Assembly (NCBI RefSeq): GCF_003171675.1
Contig: NZ_QFZQ01000005.1
Span: forward strand, 124,001 to 188,000
DNA: 64,000 nt
Reading direction: 5' to 3'
Source: Reichenbachiella versicolor
GTDB taxonomy: Bacteria; Bacteroidota; Bacteroidia; Cytophagales; Cyclobacteriaceae
Positions 1 to 8,414 of this stretch are shown piece by piece. Position 1 is the stretch's first letter, and each line of letters begins with the position of its first letter. The notes below the pieces were generated by a model. It searched no databases. It was not told the DNA's origin and saw only the letters and a list, made by a program, of their open reading frames with translations. The position numbers were made by a program, and so were the translations under genes.

Positions 1-681
1 GTACGAGGCGTAAAGGCAAGCCTCTATTTTGACGATTTTAGAATCGTAAACTGCCTTATCTAATTGCTCCAGCCCCAGCTTTATATCTCCTGATTTGAAG
101 AACCATAGCAGCGGTTTATAGACTGGATGACGTTCTGGATATTTTTCTCGGAAGTAATTGTATAAACCTGCAAGAAAGTACAGTTCAGAACTTTCATCAG
201 TCTTCTCCATGGTTTCTTTGATAAGTCCGTAAGTCTTTTGGGCATGTCCCATGGCCTTCATGTAACTTCCTTCTTTGGCGTAATACTCTGCATATAGACC
301 ATGAACAGACATTTTAAAAAACTTGGCTTCAAGATTTTTAGGGTTTTTGTCCAGTAGCTTTTCGGACATCATTAAGCATGTATCAAGATATGCACGATGC
401 TCAGGAAAATAGATGCTAGTGGTACGAATGGGTTGGTCTTTCCATGATACATTGAAAGCTCGCATCATGAAAATCAGTGGGTGATCAGGAATCAAAACTT
501 CTAATGAGTCTATGACATATTCTGCAGAATCGTATTGCTCATTGTAGATAAAATCTCCACCATAGTCCATGATAGCTAGTATTTTAGGACTATCAAAGAC
601 AGGATAATTCTCAGAGTATCCTACTTCGAGCGTAAATAAGGCGAGCGTTGTTAAAAGTAATGTTCGAATGATCAATGCCAT
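1..681 (-). CDS. TPR-like exported protein, C-terminus cut by window edge
   Basis: The reading frame is open from the ATG at 681 to the window edge, giving 227 residues with no stop, so the C-terminus is missing. A hydrophobic N-terminus (about residues 3-17) followed by a polar stretch looks like a signal peptide. The rest is helical, with spaced Ala/Tyr/Leu pairs (for example AEYYAKEGSYMKAMGHAQKT) like tetratricopeptide repeats, so a periplasmic or surface scaffold role is inferred. It is divergent from the gene at 1309. No enzyme motif is visible and the exact family is not recognised. Confidence 0.75.
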   Translation of the reverse strand, partial: MALIIRTLLLTTLALFTLEVGYSENYPVFDSPKILAIMDYGGDFIYNEQYDSAEYVIDSLEVLIPDHPLIFMMRAFNVSWKDQPIRTTSIYFPEHRAYLDTCLMMSEKLLDKNPKNLEAKFFKMSVHGLYAEYYAKEGSYMKAMGHAQKTYGLIKETMEKTDESSELYFLAGLYNYFREKYPERHPVYKPLLWFFKSGDIKLGLEQLDKAVYDSKIVKIEACLYASY

Positions 682-800
682 TAGTTTAGCTTACAAAAAT
701 AAGGTTCTCATCAAATTAGATGCCAATTCGGAGGATAATCATTATTCCTGTCCAAAATCATAAACGTACCCGTTTGAATGATTAGTATAGTTTTTTCAAT

Positions 801-997
801 CTGAAGGTCTCCTGCAAGCTGCAGGAAGCTTTCAGACGTTCCTGAAAGTCTGCTGCAAGTTGCAGGAAGCTTTCAGATGTTCCTGAAAAGTCGCTGCAGG
901 TTGCAGGAAGCTTTCAGGTCTTCCCGACAGGTCGCTGCAGGTTGCAGCAAGGTTTCGGGTAAGTCTGAAAGTCCGCTGCAGGCTGCGGTGAGGGTTC
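801..997. repeat. Tandem array of 41-bp hairpin units
   Basis: Units start at 801, 842, 883, 924 and 965, exactly 41 bp apart; the last is partial. Each unit has outer arms CTGAAAG/CTTTCAG and an inner palindrome such as CTGCAGGTTGCAG, so it can fold into an imperfect hairpin. In unit 4 the outer arm changes CTGA to CCGA while its partner changes TCAG to TCGG, a pair-preserving change. It is intergenic between divergent genes and more GC-rich than its surroundings. It has no spacers, so it is not a CRISPR. Confidence 0.85.
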
Positions 998-1308
998 AAA
1001 TTACGAGTGAGGTGTGGAACAAAAATAATAGAGCAGAGGTTAAAGGGACTTAATTAAGTAACGTAGTATCTTGGCGAAGTTTAAATTTACAGAGAATAAA
1101 ACGAATCCGAATATCAATTATGTAACCTATGTTAATATTGTCGAGCCAAATCGGCTTCTAGAGTATTGAGATTTTATGTTTATCCGAGTCATTATTTGAC
1201 TCAAATCACCTGGACTTCTCTAGCGGCCTCTCAGAATAACTGTGGCGATTGGTTTAATGTATTCACTTAGGTCAAAGGAATTGATACTAACAGACTTGTC
1301 TAGCATTA
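998..1308. other. Intergenic stretch, no feature recognised
   Basis: This is the rest of the 627-bp gap between the divergent genes at 681 and 1309. It is AT-rich and has no convincing reading frame or RNA gene. It presumably holds the promoter of the gene at 1309, but no clear TAnnTTTG element was found. Confidence 0.4.
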
Positions 1309-2196
1309 ATGATCTTTAACAAATCCTCATTTCATAGAATTAACGGCATACTCAATACACTGGAGTTTGAGTGGAAGCGAGATGGTCAAATTTCTAAAAT
1401 AGTTTTTTCAAGAGCAGAAAATAACGCTGCTTTGGCTATCAGCTTGCCGATGACTCCATATGCTGGAGTAGAATTTGCCAATACTTTCATACAAGAAGAT
1501 ATTTCATTCTTTGTAGAGTCATTGAAGGATTTTTTGAGAGCGGAAAATATTAGTGAGTGTATTATCAAACAAGCACCAGATTTTTTTCACCCTGCTAGTC
1601 TGCCTTTACGTGAAGCATTTTCCACTAATGAGTTTCAATTGAGTAGCGAGATCAATCACCATGTCTTGTTAAAAGATGGAGAGATTATTCTCGACCCTAT
1701 GCAAAAAAGAAGAATCAGAAAGTGTAAGGAAAGTGGATTTTCATTTGTACAAGAGTCGCCTCATGTAGCTATAGAAATTCATGAATTCTTATCAAGGTGT
1801 AGAGATCAACAAGGTCTCGTTATCAATATAGATGCCGTTAAGTTCAACAACTTGGTCAATAATTTTCCAGATCATTATAATATGTATACGGTTCGAGATG
1901 AACATGGCCAAATTATGGCGGCACTGGTCACTATTGAAGTAAATGAACATGTCATCTATTCATATTTACCTGGATTTGATAGACAATTTAGTTCTTACAG
2001 CCCACTGAGCTTTTTGTTTTCTGAGCTTTATCGGTTTTCTGCGGATCGATATAAGGTCATTGATCTAGGAATATCTTCTATTCATGGAAAACCACAATTT
2101 TCATTGATTCAGTTCAAAGAAAGAATGGGGGGAATAAGAACAGACAGATACTCATTTCATTTGAGTCTAAGGACCAAAGGTGGTCTTTTGTATTGA
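1309..2196 (+). CDS. FemAB/GNAT-like acyl-CoA acyltransferase family protein
   Basis: A soluble 295-residue protein. The C-terminal half has the look of the GNAT/FemAB fold used in peptidoglycan or lipid N-acylation: a strand reading AALVTIEVNEHVIYSYLPG, then SFLFSELYRFSADRYKVIDLGISS, then a terminal FKERMGG segment. The GKPQFSLIQFKERMGG ending resembles FemAB-type proteins in which a Lys/Arg-rich strand closes the acyl-CoA site. The substrate cannot be read from the sequence. It stands alone, with gaps on both sides. Starting at the ATG gives a normal length for the family. Confidence 0.6.
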   Translation: MIFNKSSFHRINGILNTLEFEWKRDGQISKIVFSRAENNAALAISLPMTPYAGVEFANTFIQEDISFFVESLKDFLRAENISECIIKQAPDFFHPASLPLREAFSTNEFQLSSEINHHVLLKDGEIILDPMQKRRIRKCKESGFSFVQESPHVAIEIHEFLSRCRDQQGLVINIDAVKFNNLVNNFPDHYNMYTVRDEHGQIMAALVTIEVNEHVIYSYLPGFDRQFSSYSPLSFLFSELYRFSADRYKVIDLGISSIHGKPQFSLIQFKERMGGIRTDRYSFHLSLRTKGGLLY

Positions 2197-2239
2197 TTTC
2201 GAGGTTTTGACCCTATTTTAGAAATACTGGTGCTGGTAT

Positions 2240-2332
2240 CTAGAGCTTGATGAGAAACTCACCCTTGCTCAAACTAGAAGATTTCTCTACTTTCTTTTTT
2301 GAGGTTTTGTTCAATACATCTTGCACTTTCAT
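2240..2332 (-). CDS. Possible 30-residue basic peptide
   Basis: A short frame starts at the ATG whose first base is 2332 and ends with TAG. It encodes a Lys/Ser-rich peptide beginning MKVQDVLNKTSKKK and ending GEFLIKL. Its composition recalls the basic leaders of Bacteroidota ribosomal peptides, but no Cys-rich core follows and no modification enzyme is adjacent. It lies in the 282-bp gap before glgB. It may be chance; support is the start, stop and composition only. Confidence 0.2.
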   Translation of the reverse strand: MKVQDVLNKTSKKKVEKSSSLSKGEFLIKL

Positions 2333-2478
2333 AGTATTTAATCTTTATATCAACATAGCGTGGTGAATGAAAGAGCATTTTCAACTTCTTTCAACTGTTT
2401 TTCAGCAGCCCCTATCTAGTAGTGATATCTAAATACTATATTTAATGACCAATTCGGTAAAATAAACCTTATCACTAT

Positions 2479-4503
2479 ATGCCAACAATAGAAACTCCAG
2501 AACTTCAGTTGATCACTGATGATGGCTGGTTAAAACCTTACGAATATGAGATTAATCAACGATACGACTTTTATAAAGATCGCCTTCAACAAATCAAGAA
2601 ATCACACAATTCTCTAAAGAAATTTGCTTCGGCTGATTCCTATTTTGGGTTGAATTATGATAAGAGTGAAAAAGGCTGGTGGTACCGAGAATGGGCACCT
2701 GCTGCAGATTCTCTATCTCTTATTGGCGATTTCAACAATTGGGATCCCTTAACTCACCCCATGACCCAAGATGAGCACGGTGTATGGGGTATCTTTATTG
2801 ATGACAATTCAGACAATCCTATTAAACATGAGGATCTACTAAAGGTACAAGTACAAAAAGGCTTTGATGTCAACGATAGATTACCTGCTTACATCAAGCG
2901 GGCGGTTCAAAATCCGGATACGCATGACTTTGCTGGTCAAGTTTGGAAGCCGGCTAAAGCATTTCGCTGGACTGATAAGAAATTTGATCCTTCCTCTATA
3001 GGGGCACCAATAATATACGAATGTCATGTTGGCATGGCTCAAGAAAAGGAAGGTGTCGGCACCTATAGAGAGTTTGCTGATAATGTTCTACCTAGAATCG
3101 TAGATAATGGATACAACTGCTTGCAAATGATGGCGGTTCAAGAACATCCTTATTATGGATCTTTCGGCTATCACGTATCTAATTTTTTTGCGCCGTCATC
3201 TAGGTTTGGCACCCCAGAAGATCTTAAATACTTAGTCAATAAAGCACACAATGCTGGAGTGGCCGTGATCATGGACGCTGTCTATTCTCATGCAGTCAAG
3301 AATATTGCCGAAGGGCTAAATAATTTCGATGGTTCTGACGCACAGTACTTCCATGAAGGAGGTAGAGGTTATCACTTAGGCTGGGATTCTAAACTATTCG
3401 ATTATGGCAAAACTGAAGTTCTTCAATTTCTGCTTTCCAATGTAAAATACTGGATTGAGGAATTTCACTTTGATGGATTCCGTTACGATGGCGTGACGTC
3501 TATGATGTACCATCATCATGGAGATCATGTCTCATTTGACCATTACGATAAATATTTCAAAGATATGGTAGACTGGGATGCTATTTGCTTTCTTCAGTTG
3601 GCCAATGAATTAGCCCATGAAATCAAACCTGGAGCTATCACAATAGCTGAGGATATGAGTGGAATGCCAGGTATATCTAGAAAAGTAGCTGAAGGAGGAA
3701 TTGGCTTTGATTATAGATTGGGCATGGGGATTCCTGACTATTGGATCAAGTTACTTAAACATACGCCCGATGAAGGATGGGACATTCATCAACTGTGGGA
3801 CGTATTGACGAATCGTCGATACAAAGAGAAAACCATAGCTTATGCAGAATCGCATGATCAAGCACTTGTAGGAGACAAAACTTTGGCCTTTTGGCTAATG
3901 GATAAAGAGATGTATTGGCACATGTCCAAGGACGATGATAATCTAATCATAGATCGAGGAATGGCTCTTCACAAAATGCTACGTCTGTTCACCGCGGCAT
4001 TGGGTGGCGAAGGTTACTTGAACTTTATTGGAAACGAGTTTGGTCATCCTGAGTGGATTGATTTCCCTAGAGAGGGTAATGGCTGGAGCTATAAATACGC
4101 TCGTAGACAGTGGCACTTAGTGGATAACAAAAAACTGAAATATCAATATCTGAATAATTTTGACAAGGAAATGATTTCAGTGATAAAGGATAATGATATT
4201 TTGTCAGCCTATGGAGCTCAACAATTGAATATGGATGCTGAGAATAAGGTAATAGTCTTCGAGAGGAATAATCTCCTTTTCGTATTCAATTTTAGTACGG
4301 ATAAATCTATCCCAGATTATAAGTTCATAAGTAATCAGAAAGGGACGTATGAAATTATTCTAGATTCTGATGCTGGACAATTAGGTGGTCATGCTAGAAT
4401 AGACCCGTCTACGACTTTTATTACTGAAAAAACAGAACATGGAAATCAGCTGAGCATATATACAGTTAGTAGAAGTGTTCAAGTGTTGAAAAAGGTAAAC
4501 TAG
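2479..4503 (+). CDS. glgB: 1,4-alpha-glucan branching enzyme (GH13)
   Basis: It makes alpha-1,6 branches in glycogen by transferring short alpha-1,4 chains, in the cytoplasm. An N-terminal CBM48-type module (about 60-160) has WAPAADSLSLIGDFNNW. The GH13 barrel shows the four conserved regions: DAVYSHA, GFRYDGVTSMMY (nucleophile D337), TIAEDMSG (acid/base E391) and AESHDQALVGDK (D460). A C-terminal beta domain follows. The 674-residue length and the GFRYDGVTSM signature match the eukaryote-like subfamily found in Bacteroidota rather than the enterobacterial type. No other glycogen gene is adjacent. The start has no Shine-Dalgarno sequence, as is usual here. Confidence 0.95.
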   Translation: MPTIETPELQLITDDGWLKPYEYEINQRYDFYKDRLQQIKKSHNSLKKFASADSYFGLNYDKSEKGWWYREWAPAADSLSLIGDFNNWDPLTHPMTQDEHGVWGIFIDDNSDNPIKHEDLLKVQVQKGFDVNDRLPAYIKRAVQNPDTHDFAGQVWKPAKAFRWTDKKFDPSSIGAPIIYECHVGMAQEKEGVGTYREFADNVLPRIVDNGYNCLQMMAVQEHPYYGSFGYHVSNFFAPSSRFGTPEDLKYLVNKAHNAGVAVIMDAVYSHAVKNIAEGLNNFDGSDAQYFHEGGRGYHLGWDSKLFDYGKTEVLQFLLSNVKYWIEEFHFDGFRYDGVTSMMYHHHGDHVSFDHYDKYFKDMVDWDAICFLQLANELAHEIKPGAITIAEDMSGMPGISRKVAEGGIGFDYRLGMGIPDYWIKLLKHTPDEGWDIHQLWDVLTNRRYKEKTIAYAESHDQALVGDKTLAFWLMDKEMYWHMSKDDDNLIIDRGMALHKMLRLFTAALGGEGYLNFIGNEFGHPEWIDFPREGNGWSYKYARRQWHLVDNKKLKYQYLNNFDKEMISVIKDNDILSAYGAQQLNMDAENKVIVFERNNLLFVFNFSTDKSIPDYKFISNQKGTYEIILDSDAGQLGGHARIDPSTTFITEKTEHGNQLSIYTVSRSVQVLKKVN

Positions 4504-4509
4504 CTGTTT

Positions 4510-4531
4510 CTTCTTTTACAAGAAGGTTTTT
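4510..4531 (+). terminator. Probable intrinsic terminator of glgB
   Basis: Seven bases after the glgB stop, CTTCTT and AAGAAG form a 6-bp stem with loop TTAC, followed by GTTTTT. Confidence 0.55.
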
Positions 4532-4733
4532 CTATGATCAAAGGACTTTTGTATTTCCCCATTAGACTAATTTTAATCGTAGAAAGGAACTTATTAAGTT
4601 AATTTTTCGAATATAGAGAGGTATAATTTCTCTTCATAAGCTACTCCGTACCCTTGGGTAGGAATACTTTCATTTTTAGATTCGTATCTGGTACGGTTTG
4701 TGCTGGAAATCGGCTAGTATAAATTTCAAAGCT

Positions 4734-5099
4734 ATGAATAAGTATTTACAAGTATTTTCATTCCTAATTATTTCATTTTTGACCCTTTCTTCGTTCAGAG
4801 CCAACATTGGTCTGTTACCGACATCTCTTAAAATCACAGTTCTCAATGAACTAGGAAATCCTGTAGAGAGTGCAAAAGTAACTTTGTACAAGACCAAAGA
4901 GGATTATAAAGCCGAAACTAACCCTGTTACCGAGACTATGTTGACTGATGAGAAAGGAATCGTTAAGTTCAAGAATTTAGAGCCGATTCCATATTACGTT
5001 CTTGCTGAGCTTGATAAGAAGTCGAATATCGGTGCTGGTGTCCTGACTAATACATTGCTTGAGGGAAAAACTAATAAAGTAAATACCATCATTGAATGA
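4734..5099 (+). CDS. Exported protein with one carboxypeptidase-regulatory-like (Ig-like) domain
   Basis: Starting at ATG 4734 gives 121 residues with a clean signal peptide (FSFLIISFLTLSSF); an upstream in-frame ATG at 4698 would only add polar residues before it. The mature part reads as one small beta-sandwich of the CarboxypepD_reg/SpaA type: LKITVLNELGNPVESAKVTL, then a TDEKGIVKFKNL turn. Such modules are common on Bacteroidota surface and periplasmic proteins. No catalytic residues are seen. Its stop overlaps the Nudix gene start (ATGA), so the two are probably translationally coupled. Confidence 0.7.
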   Translation: MNKYLQVFSFLIISFLTLSSFRANIGLLPTSLKITVLNELGNPVESAKVTLYKTKEDYKAETNPVTETMLTDEKGIVKFKNLEPIPYYVLAELDKKSNIGAGVLTNTLLEGKTNKVNTIIE

Positions 5100-5635
5100 C
5101 ACGAAAGATTTTCTTAGATCAGCTCAATAATTACGCAACTACTTTTCAAGAGGAGCAAAAATTTGTTCCTCTTTTTGTTGATATACTCGACTATCCTAAT
5201 GCTTATGAAAGAAATCTACTGGATAGACATCTAACCGCTTCGGCTTGGGTATTACACCCAAAGCGAAATCAGGTATTGCTACTTCATCATGCCAAATTGG
5301 ATAGATGGCTACAGCCTGGTGGGCATGCAGATGGAGATCAAAACCTACTCCAAGTAGCTCAAAAAGAAGTTGAAGAGGAAACGGGACTGTCTAATTTGGA
5401 GTTGATTGGAGAGAGTTTCTTTGATTTAGATATTCATACTATTCCCGAAAGAAAAGAAGTTCCTACCCATGATCATTATGATGTTCGGTATGCTTTTATT
5501 GCACATGATTTCGATAAAATTCAAAAGAATCATGAATCTAACGATCTCCAATGGGTTTCAATTGAACAGGTCGGAGAACTGACGTTTCAAGAACAATCAA
5601 TGGTCAGGATGATTGAGAAAACTTCAACCTTTTAA
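5096..5635 (+). CDS. NUDIX hydrolase
   Basis: A 179-residue cytoplasmic pyrophosphohydrolase of nucleoside-diphosphate-linked substrates. The Nudix box is readable: GGHADGDQN followed by AQKEVEEETGL, giving the metal-binding E-x3-EE within G-x5-E-x7-REUxEExGU, with K in place of R (KEVEEE). The preceding strand KLDRWLQPGGHADG is typical. The substrate cannot be assigned. It overlaps the upstream exported protein by 4 nt and converges on the haemolysin-III gene. Confidence 0.88.
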   Translation: MTRKIFLDQLNNYATTFQEEQKFVPLFVDILDYPNAYERNLLDRHLTASAWVLHPKRNQVLLLHHAKLDRWLQPGGHADGDQNLLQVAQKEVEEETGLSNLELIGESFFDLDIHTIPERKEVPTHDHYDVRYAFIAHDFDKIQKNHESNDLQWVSIEQVGELTFQEQSMVRMIEKTSTF

Positions 5636-5674
5636 TCGTGGCTTCTCTTCGTATTTAACTCTTCAAAAGGATGT

Positions 5675-6313
5675 TTAAATAATATAGACGACCATCATAA
5701 CATAATGAAGTAAGCTACCTGCAGTAACAAATAGATGCCAGATGAAATGAGCAAGTTTCATTCTATAGTCAATGATATAGAATATAATCCCAATAGTATA
5801 GGATAGTCCTCCTGCCACAAGTAACCAATACGGTTCTTCACTTAATGCTACATTTAATGCATCTAACCTAACCATGATAGACCAACCCATAGCAGCATAA
5901 AGCAGTGTCGATAGTAAATTATATTTACCTGTCAAGAATATTTTTAGTACAATTCCTACGGCTGCGAGTCCCCATTGAATTCCGAAAAATGTCCACCCAA
6001 CTGTACCTCCTATGCTCATAACCACGATTGGTGTATAGGTTCCTGCTATCAACAAAAATATTCCTATATGATCTAATACTTCAAAGACCTTCTTAGCGGT
6101 CTTGTTAGTTAAACTATGGTATAACGTGGAAAACGTATACAATACAACTAGACTGATACCATATATCAAAGCACTGAATAAACTCCACTCTTTTTGGCTT
6201 TGAGCTCCGAGCACTATCAAGATTACCAAACCAGCAATTGCCAGCAATGCTGTAACCCCATGTGAGATAGAATTAAAAATCTCTTCGAATTTTGTCTGAG
6301 GGTGTTTACTCAT
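5675..6313 (-). CDS. Haemolysin III / PAQR-family membrane protein
   Basis: 212 residues with about seven transmembrane helices. Family marks are visible: N-terminal EEIFNSISHGVTAL, a LYHSLTNKTAKKVFEVLDHIG block (conserved H and D) and a C-terminal HFIWHLFVTAGSLLHY block with the zinc-ligand-type H-x3-H. The bacterial members are inner-membrane proteins with proposed channel or hydrolase activity; the haemolysin name is historical. It is transcribed convergently with the Nudix gene and is probably the last gene after batC, 67 nt away. Confidence 0.9.
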   Translation of the reverse strand: MSKHPQTKFEEIFNSISHGVTALLAIAGLVILIVLGAQSQKEWSLFSALIYGISLVVLYTFSTLYHSLTNKTAKKVFEVLDHIGIFLLIAGTYTPIVVMSIGGTVGWTFFGIQWGLAAVGIVLKIFLTGKYNLLSTLLYAAMGWSIMVRLDALNVALSEEPYWLLVAGGLSYTIGIIFYIIDYRMKLAHFIWHLFVTAGSLLHYVMMVVYII

Positions 6314-6380
6314 ACGATCTGCAATTTATTATTACAGACATTTTATAAGATTAATTGTGACAATTGTGGAGCAAAACTAT

Positions 6381-7346
6381 TTACCAGTCAGGCTTGCCAC
6401 TATCTTGCTTTTGAGTAGATCTACGCTGATTTTGCTGGATGTATTGAATCTCACTGTTTTTGAGAGCTTCTAGGATCATTCTGGCTTTTTCCTCGGAAAG
6501 ATTCATTTCTTCTAACTTCTGTTTAGTGCTAGGTGTAGCTTGTTCTTCTCCTTCCTGCTCCTCTTGTTCCTCGCCTTCCTGAGACTGTTGCTGCTCTTGC
6601 TCACCCTCTTCGCCTTGTTCTCCTTGTTGCTGATCCTGTTCTTGTTGATCCTGATTTTCTTCTCCCTCTTGACCTTGTTGATCTTGGTTTTCTTGTTCAG
6701 ATTGGTCTTGGCTTTCTTGATCTTGATTCTGTTCAGAGTTTTCTTGATTTTGTTCCTCCGAATTTTCCTGGTCTTGTTGTTGATCAGAATCCTGTTGGTC
6801 TTGATCCCCTTCTTGATTTTGCTGATCTTGATTCTCTTGGTTTTCCTGATTTTCTTCGTCCTGATTCTCTTGATCTTCGTTTTGTTGGTCTTGATCTTGG
6901 TTTTGATCCTCCTGATTTTCTAGTTTTTTCTTGACCATTTCATAGTTGTACCGTGCAGCTTCATTGAAAGGGTCGGACTTTATCGATTCTTTAAAGTAGG
7001 ACAAGGCCTTGCTAAGATCTTTCGGATTACTAGATAGGTTCCCTAATTGCTGATAGGCTAAAGACTTGATTTTATCATCTTTCGATAAGACTAATTTCTG
7101 GTAATTTTTTAATGCACCTTCAGCGTCCTGAGTCTCAAATTGAGCATGAGCCATATTAAGTCTGGAGGCATCATCACTAACATCCATTGAGTCTAACAAG
7201 GTAGCGTATGTGCTGATTGCCTTTTCGTAATTTTTAGCTTTAAAAGCCTTTTCAGCGTCCTTCTTGAGGCCATTAATTTTACTGATATCATTGGCCAAAC
7301 TTGATGACACTATTAAAGACAATATTATCACTATGACTCCCCTCAT
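6381..7346 (-). CDS. batC: BatC-like TPR protein with a long Gln/Glu/Asn/Asp-rich region
   Basis: 321 residues. A signal peptide (about 1-18) is followed by TPR repeats (about 25-145, for example AEKAFKAKNYEKAISTYATL and LSKALSYFKESIKSDPFNEA), then about 125 residues made almost wholly of Q, E, N and D. A short helical tail (EEKARMILEALKNSEIQYIQ) follows. This order is typical of BatC in the Bacteroidota aerotolerance (Bat) operon. It is a periplasmic protein thought to form a complex with BatB. Its ATG overlaps the batB stop by 4 nt. The low-complexity tract may be prone to length variation. Confidence 0.85.
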   Translation of the reverse strand: MRGVIVIILSLIVSSSLANDISKINGLKKDAEKAFKAKNYEKAISTYATLLDSMDVSDDASRLNMAHAQFETQDAEGALKNYQKLVLSKDDKIKSLAYQQLGNLSSNPKDLSKALSYFKESIKSDPFNEAARYNYEMVKKKLENQEDQNQDQDQQNEDQENQDEENQENQENQDQQNQEGDQDQQDSDQQQDQENSEEQNQENSEQNQDQESQDQSEQENQDQQGQEGEENQDQQEQDQQQGEQGEEGEQEQQQSQEGEEQEEQEGEEQATPSTKQKLEEMNLSEEKARMILEALKNSEIQYIQQNQRRSTQKQDSGKPDW

Positions 7347-8311
7347 ACTGTCATGGTTTTAGTTCTTACTAATGCATCGATCAAGAATAGAATTAATGCT
7401 GCTAAGAGAAACAGATAGTATTTATTAGAAGAAACATCCATCTTTTTAGCATCTCTTAGTTCTCCTTCGATATCATCTATTTTGTTGATGAGCTTTTTGA
7501 CATCGTTTTGTTGTGCATTGATTTCAAAATACTGACCATTGGTAGCTGAAGCTAGCTTTCTAAGTGAACTAGAGTTAAGTTTAGTAATCACATCCTGACT
7601 GTTTTTATCTTTTTTGAATCCACGGCGAGTCATAATTTTACTTCCCTGTTCTGTACCAATTCCTAGTGTAAACAATTTTATACCCTGCTCTTCTATTTTT
7701 TTAGCAATATCGGCTGTCTTATCTCCAAAGTCTTCACCATCACTAATCAGAATAATAATTTTAGATGTCTGGCGGGTTACTGATTCTTCTTCAGCATTAA
7801 TTTTCTCCAATGCCATCTCCAGTGGTGGTCCAAAGTCTGTACCTGCATTAGGGACTAAACTAGTATGTAATGTCTCCAGAAATAATCCTAGCGCACTCTT
7901 GTCGTAGGTCAAAGGACATTGTACATAGGCCTCGCTTGAGAACATAATTATACCAATACGGTCGGATGCAAAAGCATTTATGATTTCTTTAAGTTCAAAC
8001 TTTAGTTTTTCGAGTCTACTAGGCTGAATGTCAAATGCATTCATAGACTCCGACAAATCGACTGCAATAAATATGTCTTTACCTATTGACTTGATTTCTT
8101 TTTCAGATTCACCGAATGATGGTCCTAATAGGGAAATGATCAAAAGTATGAAAAAGGAACTTCGAAGCAGAATTTTGTAAAATACTCTTCGATAGCCCGA
8201 GTTAAGTGCGCGCGCAGCACTGATCGTTCGCCAGAGATAAACGATGTATAGTATAATGAATATTAAAATGAAGCTTAACTCAAGTATTCCAAGTTCACCA
8301 CTCCAAACCAT
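7343..8311 (-). CDS. batB: BatB-like von Willebrand factor A membrane protein
   Basis: 322 residues: transmembrane helices at about 10-27 and 46-63, a VWA domain (about 78-280) and a C-terminal helix (about 297-315). The MIDAS metal site is complete: D85-x-S87-x-S89, T158 in GTDFG and D191 in SDGED. It is expected to sit in the inner membrane with the VWA domain in the periplasm, working with BatC. In related genomes MoxR, DUF58, BatA and BatD/E surround it; here only batB-batC are present. A 4-nt overlap couples it to batC. Confidence 0.87.
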   Translation of the reverse strand: MVWSGELGILELSFILIFIILYIVYLWRTISAARALNSGYRRVFYKILLRSSFFILLIISLLGPSFGESEKEIKSIGKDIFIAVDLSESMNAFDIQPSRLEKLKFELKEIINAFASDRIGIIMFSSEAYVQCPLTYDKSALGLFLETLHTSLVPNAGTDFGPPLEMALEKINAEEESVTRQTSKIIILISDGEDFGDKTADIAKKIEEQGIKLFTLGIGTEQGSKIMTRRGFKKDKNSQDVITKLNSSSLRKLASATNGQYFEINAQQNDVKKLINKIDDIEGELRDAKKMDVSSNKYYLFLLAALILFLIDALVRTKTMTV

Positions 8312-8414
8312 GCGTACACTTTTTCGATGAATGGCAAATATATAATAGCGCTCTACTTGCCCAAGGTTTCCAAAATCTATTTAACAATTTTTAGCATTCG
8401 AAATGTAGATTAGA

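Noticed and set aside
801-997. CRISPR array
   Set aside because: Units follow one another with no unique spacers and there are no cas genes.
6540-6923. 127-codon Leu/Ile-rich plus-strand frame
   Set aside because: It is antisense to the Q/E/N/D-rich part of batC; the composition follows from that.
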